NCBI GenBank assembly: GCA_947643615.1
Contig: CANRWO010000022.1
Coordinates: 1-51,186 of the forward strand
From: an uncultured Lachnospiraceae bacterium
GTDB lineage: Bacteria; Bacillota; Clostridia; Lachnospirales; Lachnospiraceae
Length of the DNA stretch: 51,186 bases
Direction: 5' to 3'
Both the position numbers and the translations under genes were made by a program. Shown in pieces: positions 1 through 7,062 of this stretch; the stretch's first letter is position 1, and each line of letters begins with the position of its first letter. A model generated the notes under the pieces. The model had not been told where the DNA came from. It saw only the letters and a list, made by a program, of their open reading frames with translations, and did no database searches.

Positions 1-54
1 AAGTTGATTTCCAATGAAACAGTCATAGAACGGATGCGCAGTTTTGATAACTAA
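1..54 (+). CDS. C-terminal tail of an unidentified protein (partial)
   Basis: The window opens inside an open frame that gives 17 residues ending RMRSFDN and then a TAA stop. The tail is too short to identify. The frame is assumed because it is open to the window edge and ends just before a hairpin-rich non-coding stretch; the other frames were not excluded. Its stop codon lies inside the left arm of an 11-bp inverted repeat. Confidence 0.35.
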   Translation, partial: KLISNETVIERMRSFDN

Positions 55-125
55 ACTCCCATGCATTCCAATGCGCCACCATCAATAGAAAGCATGGCAA
101 TAAAGAGAATTGCCTGGGAGTTTAG
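51..125. repeat. 11-bp inverted repeat spanning a stop codon
   Basis: CTAAACTCCCA at 51-61 is perfectly complementary to TGGGAGTTTAG at 115-125, with 53 bases between. A smaller pair, CCATGC (59-64) and GCATGG (92-97), lies inside. There is no U-run after the right arm, so a simple intrinsic terminator is unlikely. It may be an mRNA 3'-end structure or the end of a small element. Confidence 0.5.
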
Positions 126-136
126 CTGATGCACAC

Positions 137-289
137 AACCTGCATAGAATATGCAGGTTGGCGCACAGCTTTCTCGCAAAACCATAAAGCAACATGGTTT
201 TGACTTCGCGGTAACGGAATGGCATAGGAACTTTTACAGTAAATAAGCATCGACAGGTGCAGGCCGCAAACCTGCTGCGTCTGTACCTG
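137..289 (+). promoter_or_regulatory. Leader with three successive hairpins ahead of the response regulator
   Basis: Three stem-loops are visible. The first is a perfect 10-bp stem with a GAA loop (137-146/150-159). The second is an 8-bp stem with an 8-base loop (178-185/194-201). The third is nested: CAGGT 254-258 with ACCTG 285-289 outside, and GCAGG 259-263 with CCTGC 271-275 inside. None has a U-tract. No convincing promoter was found; the best -35-like hexamer is TTGACT at about 200, without a good -10. The rest of 126-330 holds no gene that I can support. Confidence 0.45.
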
Positions 290-330
290 CCATTAAAAAT
301 CTATTAAGGAAAGGTGGTGTATTTCAGGCT

Positions 331-996
331 ATGGCAAATATCTTTCTACTCGAAGATGACAAGATTTTATCGAAAGGAATTTCGATTGCCTTGAAAAAAG
401 ACAGTCATACCATAACTGCTGCTTATGGTTTTGTGGACGCTTTAACGCAATATCAAAAACTGAAAACTGACCTGTTTTTGCTTGACATCAATCTGCCCGA
501 TGGCAGCGGTTTGGAATTGTGCAGAAAAATCCGTGAAACATCCGATACACCAATTCTGTTTTTGACAGCCAATGATACCGAAGAAAATATGTTGGAGGGA
601 TTTGGGGCAGGATGTGATGATTATATTTCCAAGCCGTTTTCCCTTGAAGTTTTGCGAAAAAAGGTACATGCTATCTTGAAACGCACAGGCGGCGACAGCC
701 CCCATATGAAATATAAGAGCTTGGAGATAGATACGGATAAATGCCTTGTTCTGTTAAGCGGGGAGGAAATACATCTGACTGCTACCGAATATAAACTGCT
801 TTTGTATCTGATACAAAACAAAGGAAAAGTCGTTACAAAAACAATGCTTTTGGAACACCTTTGGGATATAGACGGAAATTTTGTGGATGACAATACAATC
901 CGTGTCAACATAAAAAGATTACGCCAAAAGCTGAACGATGAGAAGCAGGAATATATTGTAACTGTTTTTGGCATGGGATATACCTTTGGAGAATGA
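331..996 (+). CDS. OmpR/PhoB-family response regulator
   Basis: A cytoplasmic two-component response regulator of 221 residues, normal for the family. The receiver domain covers about residues 1-115, with acidic residues E8-D10, phospho-acceptor D52 in LLDINLPDG, T79 and K101 in SKPF. A winged-helix DNA-binding domain covers about 125-220. The stop overlaps the ATG of the kinase gene at 993 (ATGA), so the two are translationally coupled partners. The gene is visibly more A+T-rich than genes further downstream, which may indicate transfer. The purine-rich stretch AAGGAAAGGTGG lies rather far, about 13 bases, from the ATG, so the start is only moderately supported. The target is unknown; kinases with almost no sensor loop usually serve ABC transporters for peptide antibiotics, so a BceR/VanR-like role is inferred. 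Confidence 0.9.
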   Translation: MANIFLLEDDKILSKGISIALKKDSHTITAAYGFVDALTQYQKLKTDLFLLDINLPDGSGLELCRKIRETSDTPILFLTANDTEENMLEGFGAGCDDYISKPFSLEVLRKKVHAILKRTGGDSPHMKYKSLEIDTDKCLVLLSGEEIHLTATEYKLLLYLIQNKGKVVTKTMLLEHLWDIDGNFVDDNTIRVNIKRLRQKLNDEKQEYIVTVFGMGYTFGE

Positions 997-2015
997 CAAT
1001 GAAGCATTTTGATATTTACAGAAAACTGGTTCTGATTACAGGAGCTGTCATATCGGTTTTATCTGTTCTTATGGTGTTTTTTGCAAGGAGCAGTCCTGTT
1101 ACAATACTTTGGGGATTTTCCGGCGTGCTTATCTTATTTGCCTTACTGCTCCTGCTTGATTTTCTCCACAATCGTTACAACGATGATTTATTAGAACAGA
1201 TTACCCTGCTCATAGAAGCTTTAGTTGAACAGCAGGAACGGCAAATCTTTTCAGAAGCAGAAGATACGCTGACAGCCCGTTTGCAGCATCAGCTTTTAAA
1301 ACTCCGCAACATTTTGACAGCCCAAAATCAAATGTTAGCACAGGAAAAAGAACAGATAAAAACGCTAATTTCTGATATTTCACATCAGATAAAAACGCCT
1401 ATTGCGGCAGCAAATACATTTGCCGAGCTGCTTAGCGATGGGGAACTGTCTGCGGAAGAAAGAACAGAATACATTACCACTTTGCAGATGTCACTTGGAA
1501 AGCTGACCTTTTTGACAAACAGCTTGATTAAAATGTCCCGCCTGGAAAGCGGCATTATCAGCTTAAAGCCCGAAAAGAACAGCTTGAACGAGATTGTACT
1601 CCAAGCTGTAAAAACGGTATATGCAAAAGCAAAGGAAAAAGGCATTTTGATAACCTTTGAATGTGACCAATCTTTTGAAGCGGTTTTAGATTTTAACTGG
1701 ACGGCAGAAGCCATATCAAATGTCATTGATAATGCCGTGAAATATACGCCGCAAGGAGGTTTTGTCCGCTTACAGATAACAGAGTACCCGTCCTTTCTGC
1801 GGCTTGATATAAGCGACAGCGGTGTTGGCATCCCAGAAGAAGAACAGGCTAAGATTTTTGGGCGGTTTTACAGAGGAAAACAATCCGTGGGTACTGACGG
1901 GGTGGGAATCGGCTTATATCTTACCCGTGAAATTATCAATAAACAGAATGGATATATGAAAGTCTCATCTGATGAAAACGGAAGCACCTTTTCGATGTTT
2001 TTGAAGAAAAACTAA
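993..2015 (+). CDS. Sensor histidine kinase, intramembrane-sensing type
   Basis: A 340-residue membrane kinase paired with the regulator just upstream. Two membrane helices at about residues 13-30 and 38-57 are separated by only some seven residues, so there is no real extracellular sensor domain. This is the architecture of BceS-like kinases that sense through a partner transporter. The phosphorylated H131 sits in ISHQIKTP. The ATPase domain shows N247 in the N-box, D275-SGVGI (G1) and GVGIGL at 303-308 (G2). No transporter gene lies directly downstream on this strand. The neighbouring minus-strand ABC genes have their own regulator and kinase, so the partner may lie upstream of the window. 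The A+T-rich composition matches the upstream regulator. Confidence 0.9.
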   Translation: MTMKHFDIYRKLVLITGAVISVLSVLMVFFARSSPVTILWGFSGVLILFALLLLLDFLHNRYNDDLLEQITLLIEALVEQQERQIFSEAEDTLTARLQHQLLKLRNILTAQNQMLAQEKEQIKTLISDISHQIKTPIAAANTFAELLSDGELSAEERTEYITTLQMSLGKLTFLTNSLIKMSRLESGIISLKPEKNSLNEIVLQAVKTVYAKAKEKGILITFECDQSFEAVLDFNWTAEAISNVIDNAVKYTPQGGFVRLQITEYPSFLRLDISDSGVGIPEEEQAKIFGRFYRGKQSVGTDGVGIGLYLTREIINKQNGYMKVSSDENGSTFSMFLKKN

Positions 2016-2034
2016 AAAGGGATGAAAGGGGATA

Positions 2035-3129
2035 TCAGGCTGGAAATCTTATGGTGATTTCCAGCCTGTTTTCTGCCGTATGGGATTGTGACGGGGAATC
2101 GGGGGTGACAGGCTGCAGCCTGCAGGCAGCGGAAATCTCACCACCCAGCCGCTCTGTCAGCAGGCGGGCGATGGAGAGACCCAGGCCCGTGGAGCTTTCC
2201 CCGTCAGGCAAAGAGATGCTTTCCACGGTGTAATAGCGGTCGAAGAGATGCTCCACATGCAGGGGATTCAAGTTGGGAGCCGTATTGGAACATGTGATTG
2301 TACCCTGTTCAGACAGGCAGATTTCCAGATCGCCACCGCTGTATTTCACGGCATTGCTTAAGACATTCTGAAGGATCCGCGCCAGTGCCCCGGGATCCAG
2401 GGTACGGATAACGGGATTCTCCGGCAGGGAAACGGCAGGTGAGATCCCCTTTTCCCGCAGGGGTCCGTAAAAGGACAGAATACATTCCTCCAAAGCCCTG
2501 TTTAAGGAGACTGGCTGCGCTTTCTCTTCAGGTACGGACAATGCCAGGGAATAACGGAAAAGCTCTTCCGTCAGCCGTTTCATGTGGTCCGTGCGGCCGC
2601 GGATCACTTTCAGGCAATGGGGAACATCTGTCGTCTCAGTATTTCTGGTATTGTCTTCCCACTTTTGGGTGCAATTCGTCTCTTGTCCCGGGAGTTCTTT
2701 TTTATTCCATATAGTTTCTCTGCTTTCTGAATCAGTCCCTTTCCGGGCAGAAAAAGCCTTGTCTGTCTGGACATGGGGACCTTTTTCGGGGGAGAGCTGC
2801 CTCTCCAGCAGTTCCAGATAACCGCTTATGGCGGTCAGAGGCGTCCGCAGGTCGTGGGAGATATTGGTGATTGCCTCTTTCAGATCCCTGTCGCCGTTGC
2901 TGTACTTCAGCTGGCTTTTGCGCAGCTGTCCCAGATACACGTTCAGTCCTGCGGCCAGCCGGCAGACGCAGCGGTCCCGGGAGGAAAGGGTGATCTGGCG
3001 GTTTGTGTCTTGGTTCAGGATATTCTCCAGGCTGTCGTCTATCTCCCGGAGTCCTTTCCGAATCAGGTATAATTTGACCGCTAAAATGATTATAATGGTA
3101 CACAGGGTTCCGAATATGAGAGATTCCAT
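2035..3129 (-). CDS. Sensor histidine kinase with an insertion in the dimerisation domain
   Basis: A 364-residue kinase, last gene of a minus-strand operon of regulator, ABC ATPase, permease and kinase. One membrane helix at about residues 4-22, then a short linker and a HisKA domain with H92 in NISHDLRTPL. The first helix (GYLELLERQL) normally leads within about 20 residues to the second (RTDHMKRLTEELFRYS). Here about 50 polar residues (around 113-165) separate them. The ATPase domain follows, with an N-box in LQNVLSNAVKYS and a G2 box STGLGLSIA. AAGGAGTAGGA precedes the ATG. The order resembles lantibiotic and bacitracin resistance cassettes, so the kinase probably controls the cassette through the regulator at 5466-6134. 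The stop codon lies in the convergent terminator hairpin. Confidence 0.88.
   Translation of the reverse strand: MESLIFGTLCTIIIILAVKLYLIRKGLREIDDSLENILNQDTNRQITLSSRDRCVCRLAAGLNVYLGQLRKSQLKYSNGDRDLKEAITNISHDLRTPLTAISGYLELLERQLSPEKGPHVQTDKAFSARKGTDSESRETIWNKKELPGQETNCTQKWEDNTRNTETTDVPHCLKVIRGRTDHMKRLTEELFRYSLALSVPEEKAQPVSLNRALEECILSFYGPLREKGISPAVSLPENPVIRTLDPGALARILQNVLSNAVKYSGGDLEICLSEQGTITCSNTAPNLNPLHVEHLFDRYYTVESISLPDGESSTGLGLSIARLLTERLGGEISAACRLQPVTPDSPSQSHTAENRLEITIRFPA
2036..2072 (+). terminator. Intrinsic terminator overlapping the convergent kinase gene
   Basis: A perfect 13-bp stem (2036-2048 with 2056-2068), a 7-base loop and TTTTC on the plus strand. It ends the plus-strand regulator/kinase operon. 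The same bases encode the last residues of the convergent minus-strand kinase, whose stop codon begins at 2037. On the minus strand no T-run follows, so termination is expected mainly for the plus strand. Confidence 0.8.
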
Positions 3130-3192
3130 TTATCCTACTCCTTCTGCCTTTCCTGCCGTGCCGCCTTGCCGTGCCCGCCAGGGCGGGCATGA

Positions 3193-4029
3193 TTATTTCA
3201 GGTCTTTTTTGCGGAAGACCAGGATCCCGCCTGCAGTTGTAGTGACTGTGATGATCAGCGAGTACAGGGGGAAGAGTGCGTCGGGGGTGGGGGCATTGGC
3301 CCGGGCCAGCTGGAATCCCTGGCCTGCAGGCAGAAAGTCATAAAGGAATTCATAGACTGCCCTTTTTGTGCCGCGCAGATAATTTGGGTTGGGATAGGAC
3401 TGGCCGTATACAAATTCACTGCCGTCTTCAACGGATACATAGCCGGGCCAGATTTCCGGTTCTTCCAGTTTCATACTGATGGACATGGAGCCAAAATACA
3501 CTGCCAGGCAGGTAAAGATACAGGCCATAACGGTGACAGGCTTGCTGGTCACCAGCATGGCGATCATGGTAAAGACTGCGGAGTATGCGGCATCTATGAA
3601 AATACCGACACAAATCACCGCCAGAGTGTCTGTCAAGGGTCTGGTCAGGAAACCGAACATGGGAATTCCCATGGCCAGGATCAGGACTATGGAGCTGAGA
3701 CAGACAATCACGGTGGAGACAAAGCAGATGATCAGGCCGGAGAGATATATGCTGATTCTGCCATGTCCCATGACAAGCTTGTTGCGGATGGTTCCGTCAC
3801 TGTATTCCGTGCCCAGGAACATGGATGCGAAAGTGGCGGTAAAGAAGCCGATGATCATAAAGCTGCCGATAAAGAAACCGTCCAGGCAGTAGGAGATGCC
3901 GCAATTCTGCATATCTTTGTAGTTAGAAAGCAACAGGGCGGCAAAAAAAAGCAGCATGATAATGATTTCCATCCAGAATATCGTATTTTTCCAAAGCCGT
4001 GCAAAGCCGGCTGATAATAATTTACTCAT
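3193..4029 (-). CDS. ABC-2 type transporter permease
   Basis: A 278-residue integral membrane protein with about six hydrophobic segments. The first is at about 18-35. The conserved stretch FLGTEYSDGTIRNKLVMG, typical of ABC-2 permeases of the lantibiotic-immunity/BcrB type, follows the second helix. An outward loop of about 50 residues (around 190-240) lies before the last helix. It should form the membrane part of an exporter or immunity transporter with the ATPase encoded just upstream at 4257-5171. GAGG before the ATG is supplied by the end of a dispersed repeat that fills part of the unusually long 227-base gap to the ATPase gene. The kinase gene follows 63 bases downstream. Substrate unknown; a peptide antibiotic is inferred from context. 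Confidence 0.85.
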   Translation of the reverse strand: MSKLLSAGFARLWKNTIFWMEIIIMLLFFAALLLSNYKDMQNCGISYCLDGFFIGSFMIIGFFTATFASMFLGTEYSDGTIRNKLVMGHGRISIYLSGLIICFVSTVIVCLSSIVLILAMGIPMFGFLTRPLTDTLAVICVGIFIDAAYSAVFTMIAMLVTSKPVTVMACIFTCLAVYFGSMSISMKLEEPEIWPGYVSVEDGSEFVYGQSYPNPNYLRGTKRAVYEFLYDFLPAGQGFQLARANAPTPDALFPLYSLIITVTTTAGGILVFRKKDLK

Positions 4030-4032
4030 ATT

Positions 4033-4110
4033 TACCTCATTTCTGCGCTGCCTTTTGTGTATCAGTGAGTCCGTGTCAAGTCATCTGTGACTTTGCAGCG
4101 CGCAGACACG
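4033..4110 (-). repeat. Dispersed structured repeat, copy A (leader of the ABC permease)
   Basis: Read on the minus strand, the left arm TCTGCGCGCTGC (plus coordinates 4095-4106) pairs with the right arm GCAGCGCAGA (4042-4051), leaving a two-base CG bulge. The right arm is followed by AATGAGG and the permease ATG. The insert begins AAAGTCACAGATGACTT, itself a small hairpin, and closely matches the same part of copy E. Upstream at 4164-4180 a 6-bp hairpin (CCGAAT/ATTCGG) is also present. Confidence 0.75.
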
Positions 4111-4213
4111 TTCGTTTTGCCGCGCAGGCGGCTTTGGTGAAGTTCCAGTCATGCGCACCCGATCCGAATGTCAGATTCGGCGCGGTGATGATAAGCTAAT
4201 TCCCTGCCTACCA

Positions 4214-4280
4214 GTACATCATTGCGTTAATCTTGAAGTAAATCAGTGCTGATTACTCAAGAATTAATGCAACGATGTAC
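4214..4280. repeat. Long imperfect hairpin containing the ATPase stop codon
   Basis: 4214-4245 pairs with 4250-4280 around a four-base loop. I count about 28 pairs, one mismatch and three single-base bulges. One arm contains the last codons and stop of the ABC ATPase gene. There is no T-run on the minus strand. It could stabilise the ATPase mRNA, attenuate transcription into the permease, or be the remnant of a small inverted-repeat element. Confidence 0.7.
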
Positions 4281-5171
4281 CAGGTTCATATAATAGTTTT
4301 CCAGGCCTTCTTCTTTGGATGCGGCGGTATAAACGGTGCATTTCCTGTGGCTGAGTGCGTCTGTCAGCTCCGAAATGGTGATATCGCCGTATATTTCTGC
4401 CTGGGTATCGGAAAGGATCCGGTATTCCAGTCCCTTTTCTTCCAATACCAGGGAAAGAATTTTGCTGTCGGAGACGGTGATGCTTAAGGATCTGCGGCAG
4501 GAGGCTTCCAATGCGGCAGCGCTGATTTCCTGTACCATGTTGCCCTTATGGATGAAGCCGTAGTGTGTGGCCAGCTTGGATAATTCATCCAATATGTGGC
4601 TGGAGATGAGAATGGTGATGCCGGATTTCCTGTTCAGCTCCAGGATCAGTTCCCTGATTTCGATGATACCCTGGGGATCCAGGCCGTTGATGGGTTCGTC
4701 CAGCACCAGGAAATCGGGGTTCCCGGCAAGAGCCAGGGCGATGCCCAGCCGCTGGCGCATGCCAAGGGAAAAGTTTTTGGCTTTTTTCCTTCCCGTGTGC
4801 TCCAGGCCTACAAGCTTTAACAGCTCAGGAATTGTGTCAAAGGAGGGGATGCCCAGCAGCCGGTACTGTTCTTTGAGATTATCCCCTGCGGACAGATTCA
4901 GATAGATGGACGGTGTCTCCACCACGGCTCCCATCCGGCTGCGGCTCCGGTTGATGCAGGGATCCCGGAAGGAGAGTCCGAAGAGGGAATAATCCCCTTT
5001 TGTGGGGGTTTGCAGTCCGCAGATCAGGCGGATCAGCGTGGTCTTTCCCGCCCCGTTTTCCCCCACGAAACCATAGATGGCGCCTCTGGGGACATGCATA
5101 TTTACATTGTTCAGCGCCGTGAAATCACGGTATTTCTTTTGCAGTGAGCTGGTTGTCAGTACATATTCCAT
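4257..5171 (-). CDS. ABC transporter ATP-binding protein (lantibiotic/bacitracin export type)
   Basis: A 304-residue cytoplasmic ATPase. Walker A GENGAGKTT is at residues 37-45, signature FSLGMRQ at 134-140 and Walker B FLVLDEP at 154-160 with D158/E159, followed by the D-loop NGLDP. The C-terminal part after the switch histidine (ISSHILDE) matches BcrA-like exporters. The ATG at 5171 is preferred over an in-frame ATG at 5210 because GAAAGGAAAG sits just upstream and the protein then starts at MEYVLTTSS, the usual place. Partner permease at 3193-4029, regulator upstream, kinase downstream. The final codons form one arm of a long hairpin. Confidence 0.92.
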   Translation of the reverse strand: MEYVLTTSSLQKKYRDFTALNNVNMHVPRGAIYGFVGENGAGKTTLIRLICGLQTPTKGDYSLFGLSFRDPCINRSRSRMGAVVETPSIYLNLSAGDNLKEQYRLLGIPSFDTIPELLKLVGLEHTGRKKAKNFSLGMRQRLGIALALAGNPDFLVLDEPINGLDPQGIIEIRELILELNRKSGITILISSHILDELSKLATHYGFIHKGNMVQEISAAALEASCRRSLSITVSDSKILSLVLEEKGLEYRILSDTQAEIYGDITISELTDALSHRKCTVYTAASKEEGLENYYMNLVHRCINS

Positions 5172-5173
5172 AA

Positions 5174-5195
5174 AATCTTTCCTTTCTGCGCTGCC
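5174..5195 (-). repeat. Dispersed structured repeat, partial copy B
   Basis: On the minus strand GGCAGCGCAGAAAGGAAAG directly precedes the ATPase start, matching the right arm and following purine-rich ribosome binding site of the repeat family. A proper left arm was not found upstream, so this is a partial or decayed copy, or a chance match of about 14 bases. Confidence 0.4.
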
Positions 5196-5465
5196 GATTT
5201 TCCTTTTCATCTAACAAACTCCCGTTTGCCCGCTTTGGCGGCCACTCCCATCAGGATTCTCCGGCGCTGCACAGCATGCGCCAGATACCGCAGATGAAAC
5301 GCCGTCGGTTCTGTGGTTCCGATTACGGCCCCGGGAGGGAGGTGAAAGGAAAATTTTGCGCGATCCTGCATTTCACCGGTTTCGGCGGGGATACTTTCAG
5401 GCGCCCCGGGGCAGAACCGGTGTGTTTACTTACCGGAGTATACCGCAGAAAGATTAAGATACCGG
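5196..5465. other. Intergenic stretch inside the minus-strand operon, no gene seen
   Basis: This long gap lies between the response regulator and the ABC ATPase, which are read in the same direction. It contains a GC-rich inverted pair (GGCGC/GCGCC around 5272-5291) but no convincing promoter. A plus-strand open frame here has no family resemblance. The gap could hold an internal promoter or an operator for the regulator. Confidence 0.4.
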
Positions 5466-6134
5466 TTAAGAAAAAGGTAAAGAAAGTGTAAAGCCGATTT
5501 CCCACACGGCCTCGATGTGAATATCCTCTGAAGCTTCACGCAGCTTCTGCCTGAGATTGCTGATGTGGACTTTCAGGGAGCTTTCCGTGCAGTCGGGTGT
5601 ATCCAGGCTGATCTGGTCCAGCAGGGCGGATTTAGAAATAACATGATTTGCATTTTCCGCCAACAGCTTCAGGATGGCGAATTCGGTCCTGGTCAGGCGT
5701 ACCGGGCAGCCTGACAGGGTACAGCTTCTGTCCCTGCTGTCCAGACACAGGCTTCCCACTGTCAGGCGGCTGTCACAGGGAGAGGACTGCCTGCGCAGCT
5801 GCACCGTGATTCGTGCAAGCAGTTCCCTGATTGCAAAGGGTTTCGTGACATAATCTACGGCTCCCTCCAGAAGCAGGGTGGCTTTTTCGTTTACATCAGC
5901 CTTTGCGCTGACGATGATAACCGGGATTTCCTTTATCAGGGGAAGCAGCTTCTCACCGGGCAGTCCCGGCAGCATGAGATCCAGCAGGATCAGGTCCGGC
6001 CGCTTCTTCTCCAGCAAAAGCAGAGCCTCCGTGCCGGAGTAGGCCCGGAGCACAAAATAACCCTTCCCGGACAATGTCTCCTGAAGCAGGTTTCCAATAT
6101 AAATATCGTCTTCAATGACGGCAATGGTTTTCAT
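5466..6134 (-). CDS. OmpR/PhoB-family response regulator of the ABC cassette
   Basis: A 222-residue regulator: receiver domain with E8-D10, phospho-acceptor D52 (LLDLMLPGLPG) and K98 (VTKPF), then a winged-helix domain from about 125 to 218. The ATG at 6134 is chosen over an upstream in-frame ATG at 6200 because GGAGG lies 9 bases before it and because MKTIAVIEDD is the normal beginning. A near-consensus promoter lies just upstream. It is the first gene of the cassette, with the kinase as the last gene, and presumably activates the cassette when the substrate of the transporter is sensed. Confidence 0.92.
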   Translation of the reverse strand: MKTIAVIEDDIYIGNLLQETLSGKGYFVLRAYSGTEALLLLEKKRPDLILLDLMLPGLPGEKLLPLIKEIPVIIVSAKADVNEKATLLLEGAVDYVTKPFAIRELLARITVQLRRQSSPCDSRLTVGSLCLDSRDRSCTLSGCPVRLTRTEFAILKLLAENANHVISKSALLDQISLDTPDCTESSLKVHISNLRQKLREASEDIHIEAVWEIGFTLSLPFS

Positions 6135-6168
6135 CGGGCAGTCCCTCCGCTTTATTGTTTCAGAAAAT

Positions 6169-6197
6169 ATTATAAACTCATTTATATGAAAATACAA
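6169..6197 (-). promoter_or_regulatory. Sigma-A type promoter for the minus-strand ABC cassette
   Basis: On the minus strand TTGTAT (6192-6197) and a perfect TATAAT (6169-6174) are separated by 17 bases. The leader to the regulator ATG would be about 28 bases. Confidence 0.75.
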
Positions 6198-6287
6198 CAT
6201 TGCCGGCCATGCTGTCCGGGGCAGATGTTTTCACAGGATCCTGTATGTGTTTTTGCGGGACTGGGACTGGCAGGGCAGGCTGTTATG

Positions 6288-6296
6288 TGATACAAT
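6288..6296 (+). promoter_or_regulatory. Probable extended -10 promoter for the second regulator/kinase operon
   Basis: TGATACAAT matches an extended -10 (TG-N-TACAAT). No good -35 is visible 17 bases upstream. It lies 110 bases before the ATG at 6406 and is divergent from the cassette promoter, leaving shared regulatory space. Confidence 0.4.
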
Positions 6297-6405
6297 GTTG
6301 ATACATGTTTGGTACAAAATGAGTCACACGGATGCACAATGGCAGGATAAATTATCCATGTATGATTGATAGATAAACAAGAAACGGAAGGAATGAGGGA
6401 GTAGG

Positions 6406-7062
6406 ATGTTAAAGATTTTGATCGCGGAGGATGAGGAGCCTATCGCAAATCTGATCCGAATGAATTTAAGAAGGGCAGGATATAACTGTGTCTGGGCAGC
6501 GGATGGGGAAACTGCCGCAGATTATATGGAAAAGGAAAAGCCGGACCTGGTGCTGCTGGATGTGATGCTCCCGGGGATCAACGGTTATGAACTGATGGAT
6601 TATGCAAGGACCCTGGAGCTTCCGGTAATCTTCCTGACAGCCCTGGGAACTACGGAAAATAAGGTGAAGGGCCTGAAAATGGGGGCGGACGATTACCTCA
6701 CCAAACCCTTTGAGATCGTGGAGCTGCTTGCCAGGGTGGAAGCGGTACTGCGCAGATACCACAAGACGGAAAGCGTGCTGGAGGTCTTTGATATAGTGAT
6801 AGACACTGCTTCCAGGGCGGTCACCAGGGGAGGGGAGCAGATTGCCCTTACCATGAAGGAATTTGACCTTTTGCTTTTGCTTGCCAGAAACCGGAATATT
6901 GCATTATACCGGGAGACAATATATGAGACAGTCTGGGGCGGGGAATATATGGGCCAGAGCAGGACAGTGGACCTCCATATCCAGAGGCTGAAAAAGAAGC
7001 TCAACTGGGACAATGAAATTTCCGCGGTGTATAAAGTGGGTTATCGCCTGGAGGCTGAATGA
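6406..7062 (+). CDS. OmpR/PhoB-family response regulator
   Basis: A 218-residue regulator with acidic pocket E8-E10, phospho-acceptor D52 in LLDVMLPGING, T78 in FLTA and K100 in LTKPF, then a winged-helix DNA-binding domain from about 122. The ATG follows GAATGAGGGAGTAGG. Its TGA overlaps the ATG of the kinase (ATGA), so the proteins are a coupled pair. Composition matches the core genes, unlike the first regulator pair in the window. Target unknown. Confidence 0.93.
   Translation: MLKILIAEDEEPIANLIRMNLRRAGYNCVWAADGETAADYMEKEKPDLVLLDVMLPGINGYELMDYARTLELPVIFLTALGTTENKVKGLKMGADDYLTKPFEIVELLARVEAVLRRYHKTESVLEVFDIVIDTASRAVTRGGEQIALTMKEFDLLLLLARNRNIALYRETIYETVWGGEYMGQSRTVDLHIQRLKKKLNWDNEISAVYKVGYRLEAE

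Noticed and set aside
5276..5491. Plus-strand 71-codon frame in the gap of the minus-strand cassette
   Set aside because: No family resemblance, it runs into the response regulator gene, and its lysine-rich end comes from antisense of that gene.
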